Shown: positions 1-9,422 of the stretch, piece after piece
How positions within the stretch are numbered: the first letter of the stretch is position 1
Layout: every line of letters begins with the position of its first letter
From: an uncultured Eubacteriaceae bacterium
Lineage (GTDB): Bacteria; Bacillota; Clostridia; Peptostreptococcales; Anaerovoracaceae
Direction: 5' to 3'
Length of the DNA stretch: 56,387 nucleotides
Assembly (NCBI GenBank): GCA_903789635.1
Contig: CAIFEY010000016.1
Location: 1 to 56,387 of the forward strand
Made by a program: the position numbers and the translations under genes
The notes under the pieces: generated by a model
What the model saw: only the letters and a program-made list of their open reading frames with translations
The model's database searches: none
Told to the model about the DNA's origin: nothing

Positions 1-235
1 CATAAGTCAAACATGTGCCTGAAGGAAATTTACACACAAATATGGACTTGACTATCACCTGTCCCAGTTGGACATGCTTGTATACAGAATACCGTTTACT
101 TCCTTCGCGGCGATGGCGCCGCCGGAACTGATGTCGTCACCGCTATCAAGCCGCGCCTCCGCGTTTTGTCAAGCGTCTAATACCGGGCATTTTATTAAGA
201 AAAAAAATTTTTGTTTGTCAACACACCGTCATGGC

Positions 236-452
236 CGATTTTCGGAACGATTGCGCACAATCGGATTATCGATAATGAGAATCGGCGTCAAAAACGCCTG
301 TATTTCGCCTTCATTTCTTGCCTCGACGCCGATAAAGTCTGTAAACTCGACATTTATTCAACATCCGATATCATTCAGGCCCTCAAGCGTCAAGCCATCC
401 TCTCGATCCCCTCGAATCCCACGAAATATTGTACAAATCCGTGTACAATATT
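236..452 (+). repeat. Dispersed dyad element, copy A
   Basis: The segment starts with the dyad GATTGCGCACAATC (249-262), continues with a GATAATGAG block (271-279), and ends with a perfect 11-bp inverted repeat, AATATTGTACA/TGTACAATATT (425-435 and 442-452). The same order of elements recurs inverted at 9875-10103. The first dyad there reads GGTTGCGCGCAACC, so an A-T pair has become G-C with pairing kept. This suggests a conserved structured or protein-binding element; its function is unknown. Confidence 0.55.
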
Positions 453-564
453 TAAGAAAACAGGTCCACATTCTCAAATGACAAAACATTTCTAAAAAAA
501 TTCCGGAAATCGACCTGAAATCATATTGACAGACGCTCTCGGCGCGTTTCACCGCCGACCCGCC

Positions 565-593
565 GGCGCCGCAAATTCATCGACTGCGGCGCC
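565..593 (-). terminator. GC-rich hairpin after the DUF1836 gene
   Basis: A perfect 9-bp inverted repeat (GGCGCCGCA/TGCGGCGCC) lies directly after the stop codon at 595. It has no good U tract on the minus strand, so the terminator call is weak. Confidence 0.4.
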
Positions 594-594
594 G

Positions 595-1218
595 CTATTT
601 CTTCTTATCTTTCCCGCCGTCCTCCACCGGCAGCGTCTTCAGCAGCGTCTTGCACGCCAGGATCTGCGCGTAGCCGCTGACCGCGAGCTCGAGCGCCCGG
701 CGCGCGGTCTCGGAGGCGTCCGCCTCGGGGTCGATCTCCGCGGCCGTCCTCGTGTATTCCCGGTCCAGGATCTCCGTGAACGAGCTGTAGAATGACTGCA
801 CGTCGCGGCCCTGCAGGCAGAGCTGCAGCAGGACGCCGACTTCGTCGACTTTCAGCACCTGCTTCAGCAGGCAGATCGCCGTCAGGATGCCGATGTGCGT
901 GCGGTTGTAGCGTTTGCCTTTTGCCCGCGGGAGGATCCCGCTCTTGATGTAGTTGTTGACCATGGAGGACGTCAGCGTCTCGTCGGAGTCCGTAAGCTCG
1001 AACCCGATGTGCTGCCGCTCCATGTACGACTTCAGCTGGTCCATGTACAGCTCGATGTCCGGGATCCGATCCCAGTTCTCCGGGCGGCTCGTTTCCAGCT
1101 TCTCCTTCAGCTCCTCCGCAGCGTCGACCTCCGGCTCGGCCGCGCCCTCGCGCGCGCCCTTGTCCGGGGCCAGCAGCGGGCCTGTCACAGCCTTTATCAC
1201 CTTTCTCTCTTCGATCAT
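595..1218 (-). CDS. DUF1836 domain-containing putative regulator
   Basis: The 207-aa protein carries the DUF1836 signature in its middle: RIPDIELYMDQ, then LTSSMVNNYIKSGILP, then RYNRTHIGILTAICLLKQVL. This family has a MerR-like winged-helix fold and is common in Firmicutes, where it is presumed to bind DNA; targets are not established. The N-terminal 50 residues are a charged, low-complexity extension and the C-terminus ends in a lysine-rich tail. The start is supported by an AGAGG site six bases upstream. It is divergent from the SGNH hydrolase across a shared promoter region, so it may regulate that gene, which is inference only. Confidence 0.8.
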   Translation of the reverse strand: MIEERKVIKAVTGPLLAPDKGAREGAAEPEVDAAEELKEKLETSRPENWDRIPDIELYMDQLKSYMERQHIGFELTDSDETLTSSMVNNYIKSGILPRAKGKRYNRTHIGILTAICLLKQVLKVDEVGVLLQLCLQGRDVQSFYSSFTEILDREYTRTAAEIDPEADASETARRALELAVSGYAQILACKTLLKTLPVEDGGKDKKK

Positions 1219-1344
1219 GATTTTCCTCTCTTTCGCTTCCTTTTATACTGCCTTATATTATCGCACGTTTCCGCCGCGAATTCCAGTATCCGTAAACAGA
1301 ATGTAAACAACGATAAACATCACATAAACTACTCATACCATTTC

Positions 1345-1374
1345 TTGACTTTATTATATTATGTGATATAGTAT
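1345..1374 (+). promoter_or_regulatory. Candidate sigma-A promoter for the SGNH hydrolase
   Basis: TTGACT (1345-1350) and TAGTAT (1369-1374) are separated by 18 bp in an AT-rich divergent intergenic region, about 60 bp upstream of the start at 1436. Confidence 0.5.
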
Positions 1375-1435
1375 TCAATACCAGATAACAAAAAGCAATC
1401 CTTACGGATCCAGAGTATTTCAGGAGGAATGACAT

Positions 1436-2164
1436 ATGAAAATCACAGTTTGCGGAGATTCCATCACTAAGGGCGTCGTGTTCGACGAGGTGAAGGGCAA
1501 GTACACCTTCATGAAGAACAGCGGCATGAACACCCTGCAGGCGATGCTGGAGGCCGTCATCCTGAACGTTTCCAAGTTCGGCTGCACATCGGAGAAGGGC
1601 ATGAGCATCTTCCACAAGAACGAGAAGCATATCGCCGAGTCAGAGTTCACCATCCTGGAATACGGCGGAAACGACTGCGACATGCCGTGGGAGGCGATCG
1701 CAGAGAATCCGGACGGAGAGTACGGCGCCAACGTCACGGTGGAACAGTTCGAGGAGAACTGCAGCCGCATGATCGAAGAGACCCGCAGGCTCGGAAGTAC
1801 GCCGGTGCTGATGACTTTGCCGCCTCTGGACGCGGAGCGCTTCTTCAACTGGGTGACCTCGCTCGCAGAAAAAAAGAATGCTGACGCCAAGGCCAACATT
1901 CTGAAGTATCTGGGCGGTGACGTCCAGGCGATCTACCAGTGGCAGCAGAACTACAACGCAGCGGTCCTCCGCCTCGCTGAGAAATTCCGCCTCCAGCTGA
2001 TCGACATCCGCCAGGCCTTCCTGGACCAGGACGACTACAAGGATCTGATCAGCATCGACGGCATGCACCCGAACCAGAAGGGGCAGGACCTGATCGCGAA
2101 GACGGCATCACTGTTTTTTCAGCCGTTTGTGAGCGATACCAACAACCAGACAACAGCGGCGTAG
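1436..2164 (+). CDS. SGNH/GDSL-type esterase/lipase
   Basis: The 242-aa protein has the SGNH hydrolase blocks: GDS at residues 7-9 (nucleophile Ser9), GGND at 77-80 (oxyanion Asn79), and DGMHPN with Asp208 and His211 completing the triad. These enzymes hydrolyse ester bonds, often deacetylating or deacylating carbohydrates or lipids. No signal peptide is visible, so it is probably cytoplasmic. The start has a strong AGGAGG site about 8 bp upstream. It stands alone between divergent and convergent neighbours, so the substrate cannot be inferred from context. Confidence 0.85.
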   Translation: MKITVCGDSITKGVVFDEVKGKYTFMKNSGMNTLQAMLEAVILNVSKFGCTSEKGMSIFHKNEKHIAESEFTILEYGGNDCDMPWEAIAENPDGEYGANVTVEQFEENCSRMIEETRRLGSTPVLMTLPPLDAERFFNWVTSLAEKKNADAKANILKYLGGDVQAIYQWQQNYNAAVLRLAEKFRLQLIDIRQAFLDQDDYKDLISIDGMHPNQKGQDLIAKTASLFFQPFVSDTNNQTTAA

Positions 2165-2200
2165 TCTGACGGGCGGGCGGTGCCTGCCGCGGCCCAGCCA

Positions 2201-2980
2201 TCAACCACGACGTAACTCCTCCAGCAGGTCCCAGATCAGACTGCTGGAGAACCCGCGGGCGGAAAGTCTCCTGGCTATCCGTCCGCGTATTTTTTCCGGG
2301 ATCGGGTCATCCCAGGAGAGGTCCGCCATGCGAAGCACCTTGTCCGCCTCGTCGCGGGCCATTTTTTTCTCCTGCAGGCCGCCCTCCAGATCCTCGTAAT
2401 CCATGAACGCCCCCTGCATATCCTCCTCGGAAACGCCCTTCTTCCTGAGCTCCGCGAACGCCCGGCGCTTGCTCCGGTTCTGCGAGAACGCGTACTGCAG
2501 GTACTCCCACGCGAACTTCCGGTCGTCCAGGTAGCGGCGGCTCCTGAGCTCCTCGATCTCCCGCTCGACCTCCTCCTTCGCGTACTCCTTCTTCAGCAAA
2601 AATTGCCTCAGCTCCTCCGCACTCATGCTCTTCCGCGCGAGCTTCCTGACCGCCGCCTCGTCCACAGGCAGGCGCTTTTTTTCTTTTTCCTTCTTTTTAT
2701 GATGCCCGTCGTGACGGTCATGGTCATGATCGTGGTGGTCATGGTGATCATGCTCGTGATGATCGTGGTGATCGTGGCAGTCATGGTGCTCACGATGTTC
2801 GTCATGGTCGTGATGGTGCTTATGGTGCTCCGCATCCTCCCGCTCATCGTCCGCCTCGCGCCGCGTAATCGGCCAGTCCTTCTCAAAACCCTTCGGCACC
2901 CTCCCGCGCCTCTTCCCCGGCTTCCCGCCGAGTCCGTCCTTCAGTTTCCCCTGCTTGTACAATTCGTCCAGATCGATCAT
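2201..2980 (-). CDS. recX: RecX-family regulator with His-rich N-terminal insert
   Basis: The C-terminal ~155 residues form a RecX three-helix-repeat module: AEELRQFLLKKEY, RRYLDDRKFAWEYLQ, AFAELRKKGVSEEDM, and a terminal IARRLSARGFSSSLIWDLL repeat. RecX inhibits RecA filament growth and recombinase activity. Unusually, residues 52-94 contain 24 histidines interspersed with Asp/Glu, followed by a lysine-rich stretch. Such a tract is typical of metal-binding proteins (nickel or zinc storage), not of RecX. The insert is in frame and flanked by low-complexity basic sequence. It could be a metal-responsive or storage appendage, or a neutral expansion. No recA is in the window. Confidence 0.85.
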   Translation of the reverse strand: MIDLDELYKQGKLKDGLGGKPGKRRGRVPKGFEKDWPITRREADDEREDAEHHKHHHDHDEHREHHDCHDHHDHHEHDHHDHHDHDHDRHDGHHKKKEKEKKRLPVDEAAVRKLARKSMSAEELRQFLLKKEYAKEEVEREIEELRSRRYLDDRKFAWEYLQYAFSQNRSKRRAFAELRKKGVSEEDMQGAFMDYEDLEGGLQEKKMARDEADKVLRMADLSWDDPIPEKIRGRIARRLSARGFSSSLIWDLLEELRRG

Positions 2981-3077
2981 CTATCGTCGCCTTTCTCCCA
3001 TCTTCCGTCAATTCCCGTTTTCTTCCTTCGACAAAGTCCACCCGCACTCCACACCACCCGCCCTGATGGCTTCCGGA

Positions 3078-3863
3078 TTATCCCTCAACCAGCCGCTTCA
3101 CATCCCCCCAAAACTCTTCCATACTCACGACCTCCGCACTCTGCATCCACTCCCCGCGCTCCCGCAGACAGACCGTACAAATCGCATCGAAACCACCATC
3201 CCCCGGCATCCCGACCTCCTGAAACCAGTACGGCCCGGCGCCAGCGCCCGGCCGGTCTTCATCCGCGGCACCACCTTCAGCTTCATCCGCGGCGCCCATT
3301 TCCCGCTCATCCGCGCCGCCATCCAGCACCGGCAGCGGAAACGCCTGGAACATCCCGCGCCCAAGCAGCTTCCCGAGCGCCTCCTTCCGCGTCCAGATCC
3401 GGTAAAAAGTCCTTATCCCGCCATTCCTGACCGCCTCACTCTCCTCCGGCCTGAAAAACCGCTCCGCGATCCTCAGGTAATCCCGCGACTCCGCGTCCTG
3501 CACATCCAGCCCGCACGGCGTCTCGCTGACCAGGCAGTACCAGAACCTTCCGCTGTTCGAGACCGAGAAATACAGCGGCAGCGCCGTAAACTCCGGCTTT
3601 CCCTCGCCCGTCCGCTCGATCGTCCAGTCCAGGCCGTCAAGATCCGCGCCGTTTAATCGTTCCGCCCGACCCGAACCGTCAGAGCAGTTCGAGCAGTTCG
3701 AGCGATCTTCAGCGCCTTTATTTTCTGAATCCTCCGACTCATCCGCCAAAGTCCCGACTCTCCCGAGAAACTCCCGCGCGCAGGCGCGCACCAGCGGATC
3801 ACTCTTCCTGCCGTGCGGAATCCTGTCCCGCTCCTCCGCCTGAAACCAGTACAGTGTATGCAT
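3078..3863 (-). CDS. Sfp-type 4'-phosphopantetheinyl transferase
   Basis: The 261-aa protein shows the two family signatures: GLDVQ (the Mg-binding G-[IL]-D-x motif) and, about 40 residues later, FYRIWTRKEALGKLLGRG (the W-x-x-KEA motif). Enzymes of this group transfer phosphopantetheine from CoA to acyl, peptidyl or aryl carrier proteins. Two acidic Ala/Gly/Ser-rich low-complexity segments interrupt the protein (around residues 45-70 and 190-215). GGAGG lies 7 bp before the start. It follows 97 bp upstream of recX on the same strand. No carrier protein or synthase is in the window, so the partner is unknown. Confidence 0.85.
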   Translation of the reverse strand: MHTLYWFQAEERDRIPHGRKSDPLVRACAREFLGRVGTLADESEDSENKGAEDRSNCSNCSDGSGRAERLNGADLDGLDWTIERTGEGKPEFTALPLYFSVSNSGRFWYCLVSETPCGLDVQDAESRDYLRIAERFFRPEESEAVRNGGIRTFYRIWTRKEALGKLLGRGMFQAFPLPVLDGGADEREMGAADEAEGGAADEDRPGAGAGPYWFQEVGMPGDGGFDAICTVCLRERGEWMQSAEVVSMEEFWGDVKRLVEG

Positions 3864-4647
3864 CGCCGCGCCTCCTTTCCCGTCATCTGGATGTTCATCG
3901 CAGCATTATCTACTTATTATTTCCTCGCCGTCAGCAGAGCACTGCCCACCGCGCCTCCCGCGCATTGCAGGCCCGCACTCCGCCAATATAGCAAAAGTAT
4001 AACAAATATCCTCCCAAATATACACCCTGCGATTGCACAGATCCGCATGCAATCCCAGAATTCCAACGTTGCCGCGCGATTGTATTTTTCTAATCAATTA
4101 TATTTGCAACAAAATATTAGCGAAAAAATTTCCATTCTTTCACCGTTATTTTCACTACAAACATGACTTTACACTTGTTAAATGTAAAATTGCAAGAAAC
4201 TTCTTGTTTATTCCACCTTCAGGATGGTATAATTGCACCGACAAATTAAAAAGGGAACTGTATAAAAATCAATTCAATCATCGGTCGGTACCACGGCAAA
4301 AGTCTGCTGCCCTCAACCAGCAAAGTAAGCGTTGCTCAAACGTTTTCACATCGTTTGAATTGTCACAAGATTCATTTATACTAATCTTTAAGTATACATA
4401 ATTGTTGGGCAATTGCGTCTCATCAGGCTGCAGGATCCTTCAACAGCGTCATTCCGGGTCCGAACCGACATCCAAACCGCCAACAGCGGCGATGGATTGC
4501 CTGGTTTTCATTAATTTGTTCCCCGCAGCCGAGCAGTGCCCAGCCGGAATTGGGTTATCCAGCAGATCGTTGGTATCCGGAACGGGACTGGCTTTGTCTG
4601 CATTCAAAGAAAAATATACTGCAATATTAAAAAAGAAAGGCGTTATG
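3864..4647. other. Long leader region of the giant repeat protein
   Basis: There is no gene here. The stretch is AT-rich to about 4400. A candidate promoter sits at 4204-4233, implying a roughly 400-nt 5' untranslated region. The open frame can be extended upstream to 4402 (a TTG), but that extension lacks a ribosome binding site and would bury the signal peptide. Confidence 0.6.
4204..4233 (+). promoter_or_regulatory. Candidate promoter of the repeat surface protein
   Basis: TTGTTT (4204-4209) and a perfect TATAAT (4228-4233) are separated by 18 bp. It is the best -10 box in the 780-bp region upstream of the 4648 start. Confidence 0.45.
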
Positions 4648-7600
4648 ATGAGAAAAATTTACGAAGAAACTGAACGATGGCGCGGAAAGCCTCGCGGCAT
4701 TCTGCACAGGGCGGCAGTAATCGCACTCGCGGCGATCGTCTGCCTTTCCATGATGAGCCTGGAGCCGTTCTTCGCGGGCAAAAGCTACGCGGACACAGAC
4801 TCCACCACGATCACGCTCGACCTGAATGCCGAAGGTGATTCTTCCGCAAAATTTACTGACAGCAGCAACACAACGGTTAAGATCACATCCGGCAACAGAA
4901 TCGCTCCTGATGGGCTTCCGACCGCGACACGCACAGGCTACGTCTTCAACGGCTGGTGGAGCGATCCAACTAATAATAGAGGGAGCATTTTACAGCCTGG
5001 AAATGGTCCCTCTTCCAAAGCCGTAACGTATTACGCGCACTGGACAGCGAGCATCGGCAAAATCGCCACGGACACTTTCTTCTACGGAGAAGCCGAAGAT
5101 GACTCCAAGCACTCAGTTTCGAGCAACTACGGTATCATCGGCACCGTAACACAGGGATTAGGCTACAACTACGGCACCATCGGAACAGTTTCCGGAAGCC
5201 GCTTCTACACATCCAATTACGGCAGAATCACCACCTATGGCGCAAGCTCCGCATTAACCTACAATTACGGTGTGATTGAAAATAATAGCGAAACGATCAG
5301 CACCAACAACGGGATCATTAAGAACAACACCGGAACAGTATCAACCAACCAGGGTACCATCCTGAATAATGCAGAGGGTGGTACGGTTAATTCCGCCTCA
5401 CAAACTACTGACAGACAAGCCGTCATCTACAACAGAGGCGGAACGATTAAATATGCGGGCTCCGGCACAATCTACAACTACAGCGGAAACGTAACCGGAT
5501 CCTTAGGTGACGGCGCCGTTGTATATAACTTTGGCGGCACCTATACGTTCAATAATGACGACGCAACCGTTTACGACCTTGGCGGAGCTATCAAAGGATC
5601 TAAGGGATCAAATGCCAAGATCATCAATTGTAAGAAGGTTAACCTCGGAACTGATCTGGTAAAGGACTACTCCGATGACTTCCTCGAGGCAGAAGATGGA
5701 ACACTCTACCTGCCGGAAGGCGGAACGGGAACGATCACCAAGGCTGACAGCGTGAGCGACCTGGGCGCTTCCGGCGGGACGCTGAAGAAAAACGGCGACG
5801 GAACGTACACCCTCACCTGCACGGGCAGCGACATCACGATTCTCCAGGACTACTCCATTACGTACACTCTGGGCGGAGACGATGTGACGAACAACAACCC
5901 GACCAGCTACATCGCAGGAACTGATCCGATCACTCTGACGAACCCATCGCGCACGGGCTACACCTTCACCGGCTGGACATACGATGGCCAGGAGGATCCA
6001 ACGATGGACGTCACGATCGATACCAGCAGCACCGGCGATAAAGCGTTCACCGCAAACTGGAAAAAGAACAGCTATTCTATCACCTACGATCTCGCAGGCG
6101 GCACCGTGGAGAAGGACAATCCAGGAGGTTACGACGATGGCGCTGCGGCTTTCACGCTGAACAACCCGACACGCACGGGCTACACCTTCACCGGCTGGAG
6201 CGGAGACGAAAACACAGGTCTCTCGGGTGAAAACAACATGAACGTCACGATCCCTGCCAACAGCACCGGCGATAGAAAATACACCGCACATTGGACAAAG
6301 GACACCTATAAGCTGGAGATCACCGGCATTGCGGATTCGTCCTACCCGACCAGTTACGATGTCGATTCCGATACCATCACGCTGACCGAACCGACCCGCG
6401 CAGGCTACACCTTCACCGGCTGGACCGGCACTGACCTCACGGGCGACAACATCAAGACAGTCACCATCGCAAAGGGAAGCACCGGCGATCGCTCCTACAC
6501 CGCGAACTGGAAGAAGACTGTTTACACCATCAGTTACACCCTTCAAGCCGACCAGGTGACGAACGATAATCCAACTGAGTATACAATTGATTCCGATGCC
6601 ATCACGCTGAATAAGCCGATCCGCGAAGGCTATACCTTCACCGGCTGGTACGGGACAGACTTGAGTAAACTGACGCCTGAAGTAACGATTCCTGCTGGAA
6701 GCACCGGCAGAAGGTGGTACCTTGCACAGTGGACACCAACCGAGTATTCCATCACGTATGATCCTGCAGGCGGCACTTTGGCTGACGGCAACCCAGCTAA
6801 GTATTACATCACATCCAGTGACATCACCCTGACGAATGAACCAACCCGCAAGGGCTACGACTTCGCCGGATGGACAGGCACGGGACTGGAAGAAGCAACG
6901 AAGGCGGTCACAATCAAGCGGGGCAGCACGGGCGACAGATCCTATACCGCTACCTGGACGCCGAAGAAATACAATATCACATATGAACTCAACGACGGCG
7001 ATGATCCAGGCAACCCAGCCACTTACAACATCGAGTCCGACACCATCATCCTGAAGAACCCGACCCGTACAGGCTACACCTTCACCGGATGGAGCGGCAC
7101 AGACCTCGATGGTACAGATAACATGAAGGTCGCAATCCCGAAGGGAAGCACAGAGAACAGAACGTATACCGCACATTGGACCGAAAATGTCAAAGTAACC
7201 CTCAACCCGAACTACGATAGCGTCGCAAGCCAGACGATCGAAGGAGTTAAGGGTGACAACATCGGCGTTCTCCCGATCCTCAGCCGCACCGGTTACATCT
7301 TCAACGGCTGGTGGACTCAGGACGGCACTGAAAATTCGAACTGGGGCGATATCGTAAAGGCCAACACCGTTTTCCCTGACTCGCCTGCGACCTACTACGC
7401 GCGCTGGACGGAGATTCCAACAACTCCGCCTACGACAGAGATTACAGGAACGGATTATAACGATTCTAAGCCTTTCGTCGGCGTCGCAGCCAGTGTCACC
7501 GGAACGCTCCCGATCAACCTCGGTAAGATCGTGGAAATACCGGCTACAGCTGCCGTAAAAACAAACATCGGCATTGTTGAGAAGAACAATGCTACCGTAA

Positions 7601-9330
7601 CAGAAAACGTCGGCGTTGTCGAAGAGAACAAGGGCTACATCGCGACAAACAACAACACGGTAAAAGAAAACAACAGACCTGTTAGTTTAAGAACTGTGCT
7701 CCGCAGCCGCTTTCTCCGCCCAGTCCTCCGCCTCGAAGGTAACGAGAATAAAGGCATCGACGTAAACAACGGCACGACAGAGACGAACAATTATATCATC
7801 AAAACCAATAACGGAATCGTCGGCGTCAACAGCGCAAGCGGAGAGATCACAACGAATGCGGCATCCGGCGTTGTGAATTACAACCTCGGCACCGTAAAGA
7901 CCAATGCAGGTACCGTCTACAATGGCAGCACCGGCACCGTCGAAACCAATACCGGCACCGTCTACAACTTCGATGGAACCATAACAACCAATTCCGGAGG
8001 CACCATCTACAAGTACCACAAGGTCACGGGCGGAAGCTATGTGAAATCGTTAACGTACACGAAAGCAGGCAGCATCAGCGAACCTGGATTCTACGAGTTC
8101 CAGGGCGCAACCTGGCTGGAAGAAAGCGATTACGGCGTAGTCACCGTAACCCTGGCAAACGGCCTCAACGCCGATAATTCAGAGGTCAAGGCAACCGGCT
8201 GCACGATCACGAAGAGAGCTGACGCCAATTCCTACACCGTCAGTGATATAGGCGACAATGCCGTGATTTACGCGGTACGGACCAAATCCGAGCCGTCCGG
8301 CGGCGGCGGTGGCGCAATCGTCAAGAAGACCTACGCCATCACCTACGACCTGGCAGGCGGCAAGGCAGACAACCCGGCGACCTACACGGAATCCGACACG
8401 CTTACGCTGCAGAACCCAACCCGTGAGGGCTACACCTTCACCGGCTGGAGCGGCACAGACCTTAAGGGTGATGACAACATGGTCGTCACCATCCCGAAGG
8501 GCAGCACCGGCGACAGAGCCTACACTGCGCACTGGATGAAGACCGACTACACGATCACGTACAACCTTGCAGGCGGAACGGATCCAGGAAATCTCACCGG
8601 CTTCAACGCCGACACCGAGACCTTTACCCTGAAGAACCCGACCCGCGAGGGCTACGTCTTCACCGGCTGGACAGGCACGGGCCTCTCCGGCAGCACCAAG
8701 ACCGTTAAGGTGACAAAGGGCACAGCCCAGAACCTCACCTTCACCGCAACCTGGGAACGCCCTGCCCTGCTGGTAAGCGCATCAGCCAAGGGAAAGACCG
8801 CCCAGAAGCTGACCTGGAAGAAGGTCAACGCTGCCAAGTACCGCGTGTACTTTGCCAAAGCCAGCGCGAAGAAATTCAAGCGCATCGCAACGGTAACCGG
8901 CAGCTCACGCACCGTCAAAGGCCTGAAGAGCGGCACCGTCTACAAGTACTACGTCATCGCCGTCGACTCTAACGGCAAGCGGATCGCCAAGTCCGACACC
9001 GTCTGGAGCGCAGCAGGCAACACAAGCGGCAAGTACGCGAACGCCAAGTCCCTCTCCGTCAAGGCCGGCAAGAAGACCCTCAAGGTCGGAAAGAAAACCC
9101 GCCTGACCGTCAAGCCGAAACTGACGAAGAAGTCCAAGAAGCTTCTTGGAACAAGCTACACGAACCAGTACCGCTACATCGTCACCAGCGCCGAGTACCC
9201 ACTCGCACCGTCGAAGGTCGTGCGCGTCAGCAAGAACGGTACCGTCACCGCCCTCACGAGCGGCAAGGCGAAGATCTACATCCTCGCCCCGAACGGCATC
9301 CGCACCGCAGTGACGATCACGGTAAAGTAA
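4648..9330 (+). CDS. Large secreted InlB-repeat / Asn-rich repeat protein
   Basis: The protein is about 1,560 aa. The N-terminus is a signal peptide (hydrophobic core about residues 20-38, likely cleavage after SYA near 48). Ten Listeria-Bacteroides (InlB B-type) repeats centre on GYTFTGW-like motifs: one at nt ~4935, six between 5950 and 7100, one at ~7290, two at ~8430 and ~8650. Two Asn-rich blocks (nt ~5100-5600 and ~7450-8000) repeat a NNGTIxxN pattern expected of a beta-solenoid. The C-terminus has a fibronectin-III-like domain (WKKVNAAKYRVYFAK) and a bacterial Ig-like tail (VSKNGTVTALTSGKAKI). No LPxTG or S-layer anchor is visible. The start at 4648 follows AGAAAGG. It is probably an adhesin or exported matrix protein. 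Confidence 0.85.
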   Translation: MRKIYEETERWRGKPRGILHRAAVIALAAIVCLSMMSLEPFFAGKSYADTDSTTITLDLNAEGDSSAKFTDSSNTTVKITSGNRIAPDGLPTATRTGYVFNGWWSDPTNNRGSILQPGNGPSSKAVTYYAHWTASIGKIATDTFFYGEAEDDSKHSVSSNYGIIGTVTQGLGYNYGTIGTVSGSRFYTSNYGRITTYGASSALTYNYGVIENNSETISTNNGIIKNNTGTVSTNQGTILNNAEGGTVNSASQTTDRQAVIYNRGGTIKYAGSGTIYNYSGNVTGSLGDGAVVYNFGGTYTFNNDDATVYDLGGAIKGSKGSNAKIINCKKVNLGTDLVKDYSDDFLEAEDGTLYLPEGGTGTITKADSVSDLGASGGTLKKNGDGTYTLTCTGSDITILQDYSITYTLGGDDVTNNNPTSYIAGTDPITLTNPSRTGYTFTGWTYDGQEDPTMDVTIDTSSTGDKAFTANWKKNSYSITYDLAGGTVEKDNPGGYDDGAAAFTLNNPTRTGYTFTGWSGDENTGLSGENNMNVTIPANSTGDRKYTAHWTKDTYKLEITGIADSSYPTSYDVDSDTITLTEPTRAGYTFTGWTGTDLTGDNIKTVTIAKGSTGDRSYTANWKKTVYTISYTLQADQVTNDNPTEYTIDSDAITLNKPIREGYTFTGWYGTDLSKLTPEVTIPAGSTGRRWYLAQWTPTEYSITYDPAGGTLADGNPAKYYITSSDITLTNEPTRKGYDFAGWTGTGLEEATKAVTIKRGSTGDRSYTATWTPKKYNITYELNDGDDPGNPATYNIESDTIILKNPTRTGYTFTGWSGTDLDGTDNMKVAIPKGSTENRTYTAHWTENVKVTLNPNYDSVASQTIEGVKGDNIGVLPILSRTGYIFNGWWTQDGTENSNWGDIVKANTVFPDSPATYYARWTEIPTTPPTTEITGTDYNDSKPFVGVAASVTGTLPINLGKIVEIPATAAVKTNIGIVEKNNATVTENVGVVEENKGYIATNNNTVKENNRPVSLRTVLRSRFLRPVLRLEGNENKGIDVNNGTTETNNYIIKTNNGIVGVNSASGEITTNAASGVVNYNLGTVKTNAGTVYNGSTGTVETNTGTVYNFDGTITTNSGGTIYKYHKVTGGSYVKSLTYTKAGSISEPGFYEFQGATWLEESDYGVVTVTLANGLNADNSEVKATGCTITKRADANSYTVSDIGDNAVIYAVRTKSEPSGGGGGAIVKKTYAITYDLAGGKADNPATYTESDTLTLQNPTREGYTFTGWSGTDLKGDDNMVVTIPKGSTGDRAYTAHWMKTDYTITYNLAGGTDPGNLTGFNADTETFTLKNPTREGYVFTGWTGTGLSGSTKTVKVTKGTAQNLTFTATWERPALLVSASAKGKTAQKLTWKKVNAAKYRVYFAKASAKKFKRIATVTGSSRTVKGLKSGTVYKYYVIAVDSNGKRIAKSDTVWSAAGNTSGKYANAKSLSVKAGKKTLKVGKKTRLTVKPKLTKKSKKLLGTSYTNQYRYIVTSAEYPLAPSKVVRVSKNGTVTALTSGKAKIYILAPNGIRTAVTITVK
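7676..7741 (+). other. Aberrant segment inside the Asn-rich repeat block
   Basis: Within the second Asn-rich block the protein abruptly becomes Arg/Leu/Val-rich (RPVSLRTVLRSRFLRPVLR) for about 22 residues and then resumes the Asn repeats in frame. Read on the minus strand, the same DNA gives a more ordinary peptide (FEAEDWAEKAAAEHSS, then stop). It looks like a captured or inverted fragment, or an assembly error. Confidence 0.45.
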
Positions 9331-9373
9331 TCGACAGCTAACAATAACATACAACCAACGACGACAAGAGGGA

Positions 9374-9422
9374 GCGCCGCCCGCAGATCATTCATACGAC
9401 CTGGGGGCGGCGCACTTTCTTT
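9374..9422 (+). terminator. Intrinsic terminator of the repeat surface protein
   Basis: A 13-bp stem with one mismatch (GCGCCGCCC... paired with ...GGGGCGGCGC) is followed by a T-rich tract (9415-9422), 44 bp after the stop at 9330. Confidence 0.8.

Larger units (their letters stand above)
1..594. other. Left-end intergenic region
   Basis: No convincing gene is visible here. The open frames lack ribosome binding sites and protein-like composition. The stretch holds a dispersed dyad element (236-452) and a GC-rich hairpin (565-593) just past the stop of the DUF1836 gene. Confidence 0.6.

Noticed and set aside
2603-3430. 275-codon plus-strand frame with a Met/Val-rich membrane-like segment
   Set aside because: The hydrophobic run is the reverse complement of the His codons of RecX, not a real transporter.
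4402-4647. Upstream start for the giant repeat protein
   Set aside because: It begins with TTG, has no ribosome binding site, and would place the signal peptide 82 residues inside.
5608-7176. 522-codon minus-strand open frame
   Set aside because: It is the mirror of the InlB repeats; its own repeats simply reflect the sense repeats.
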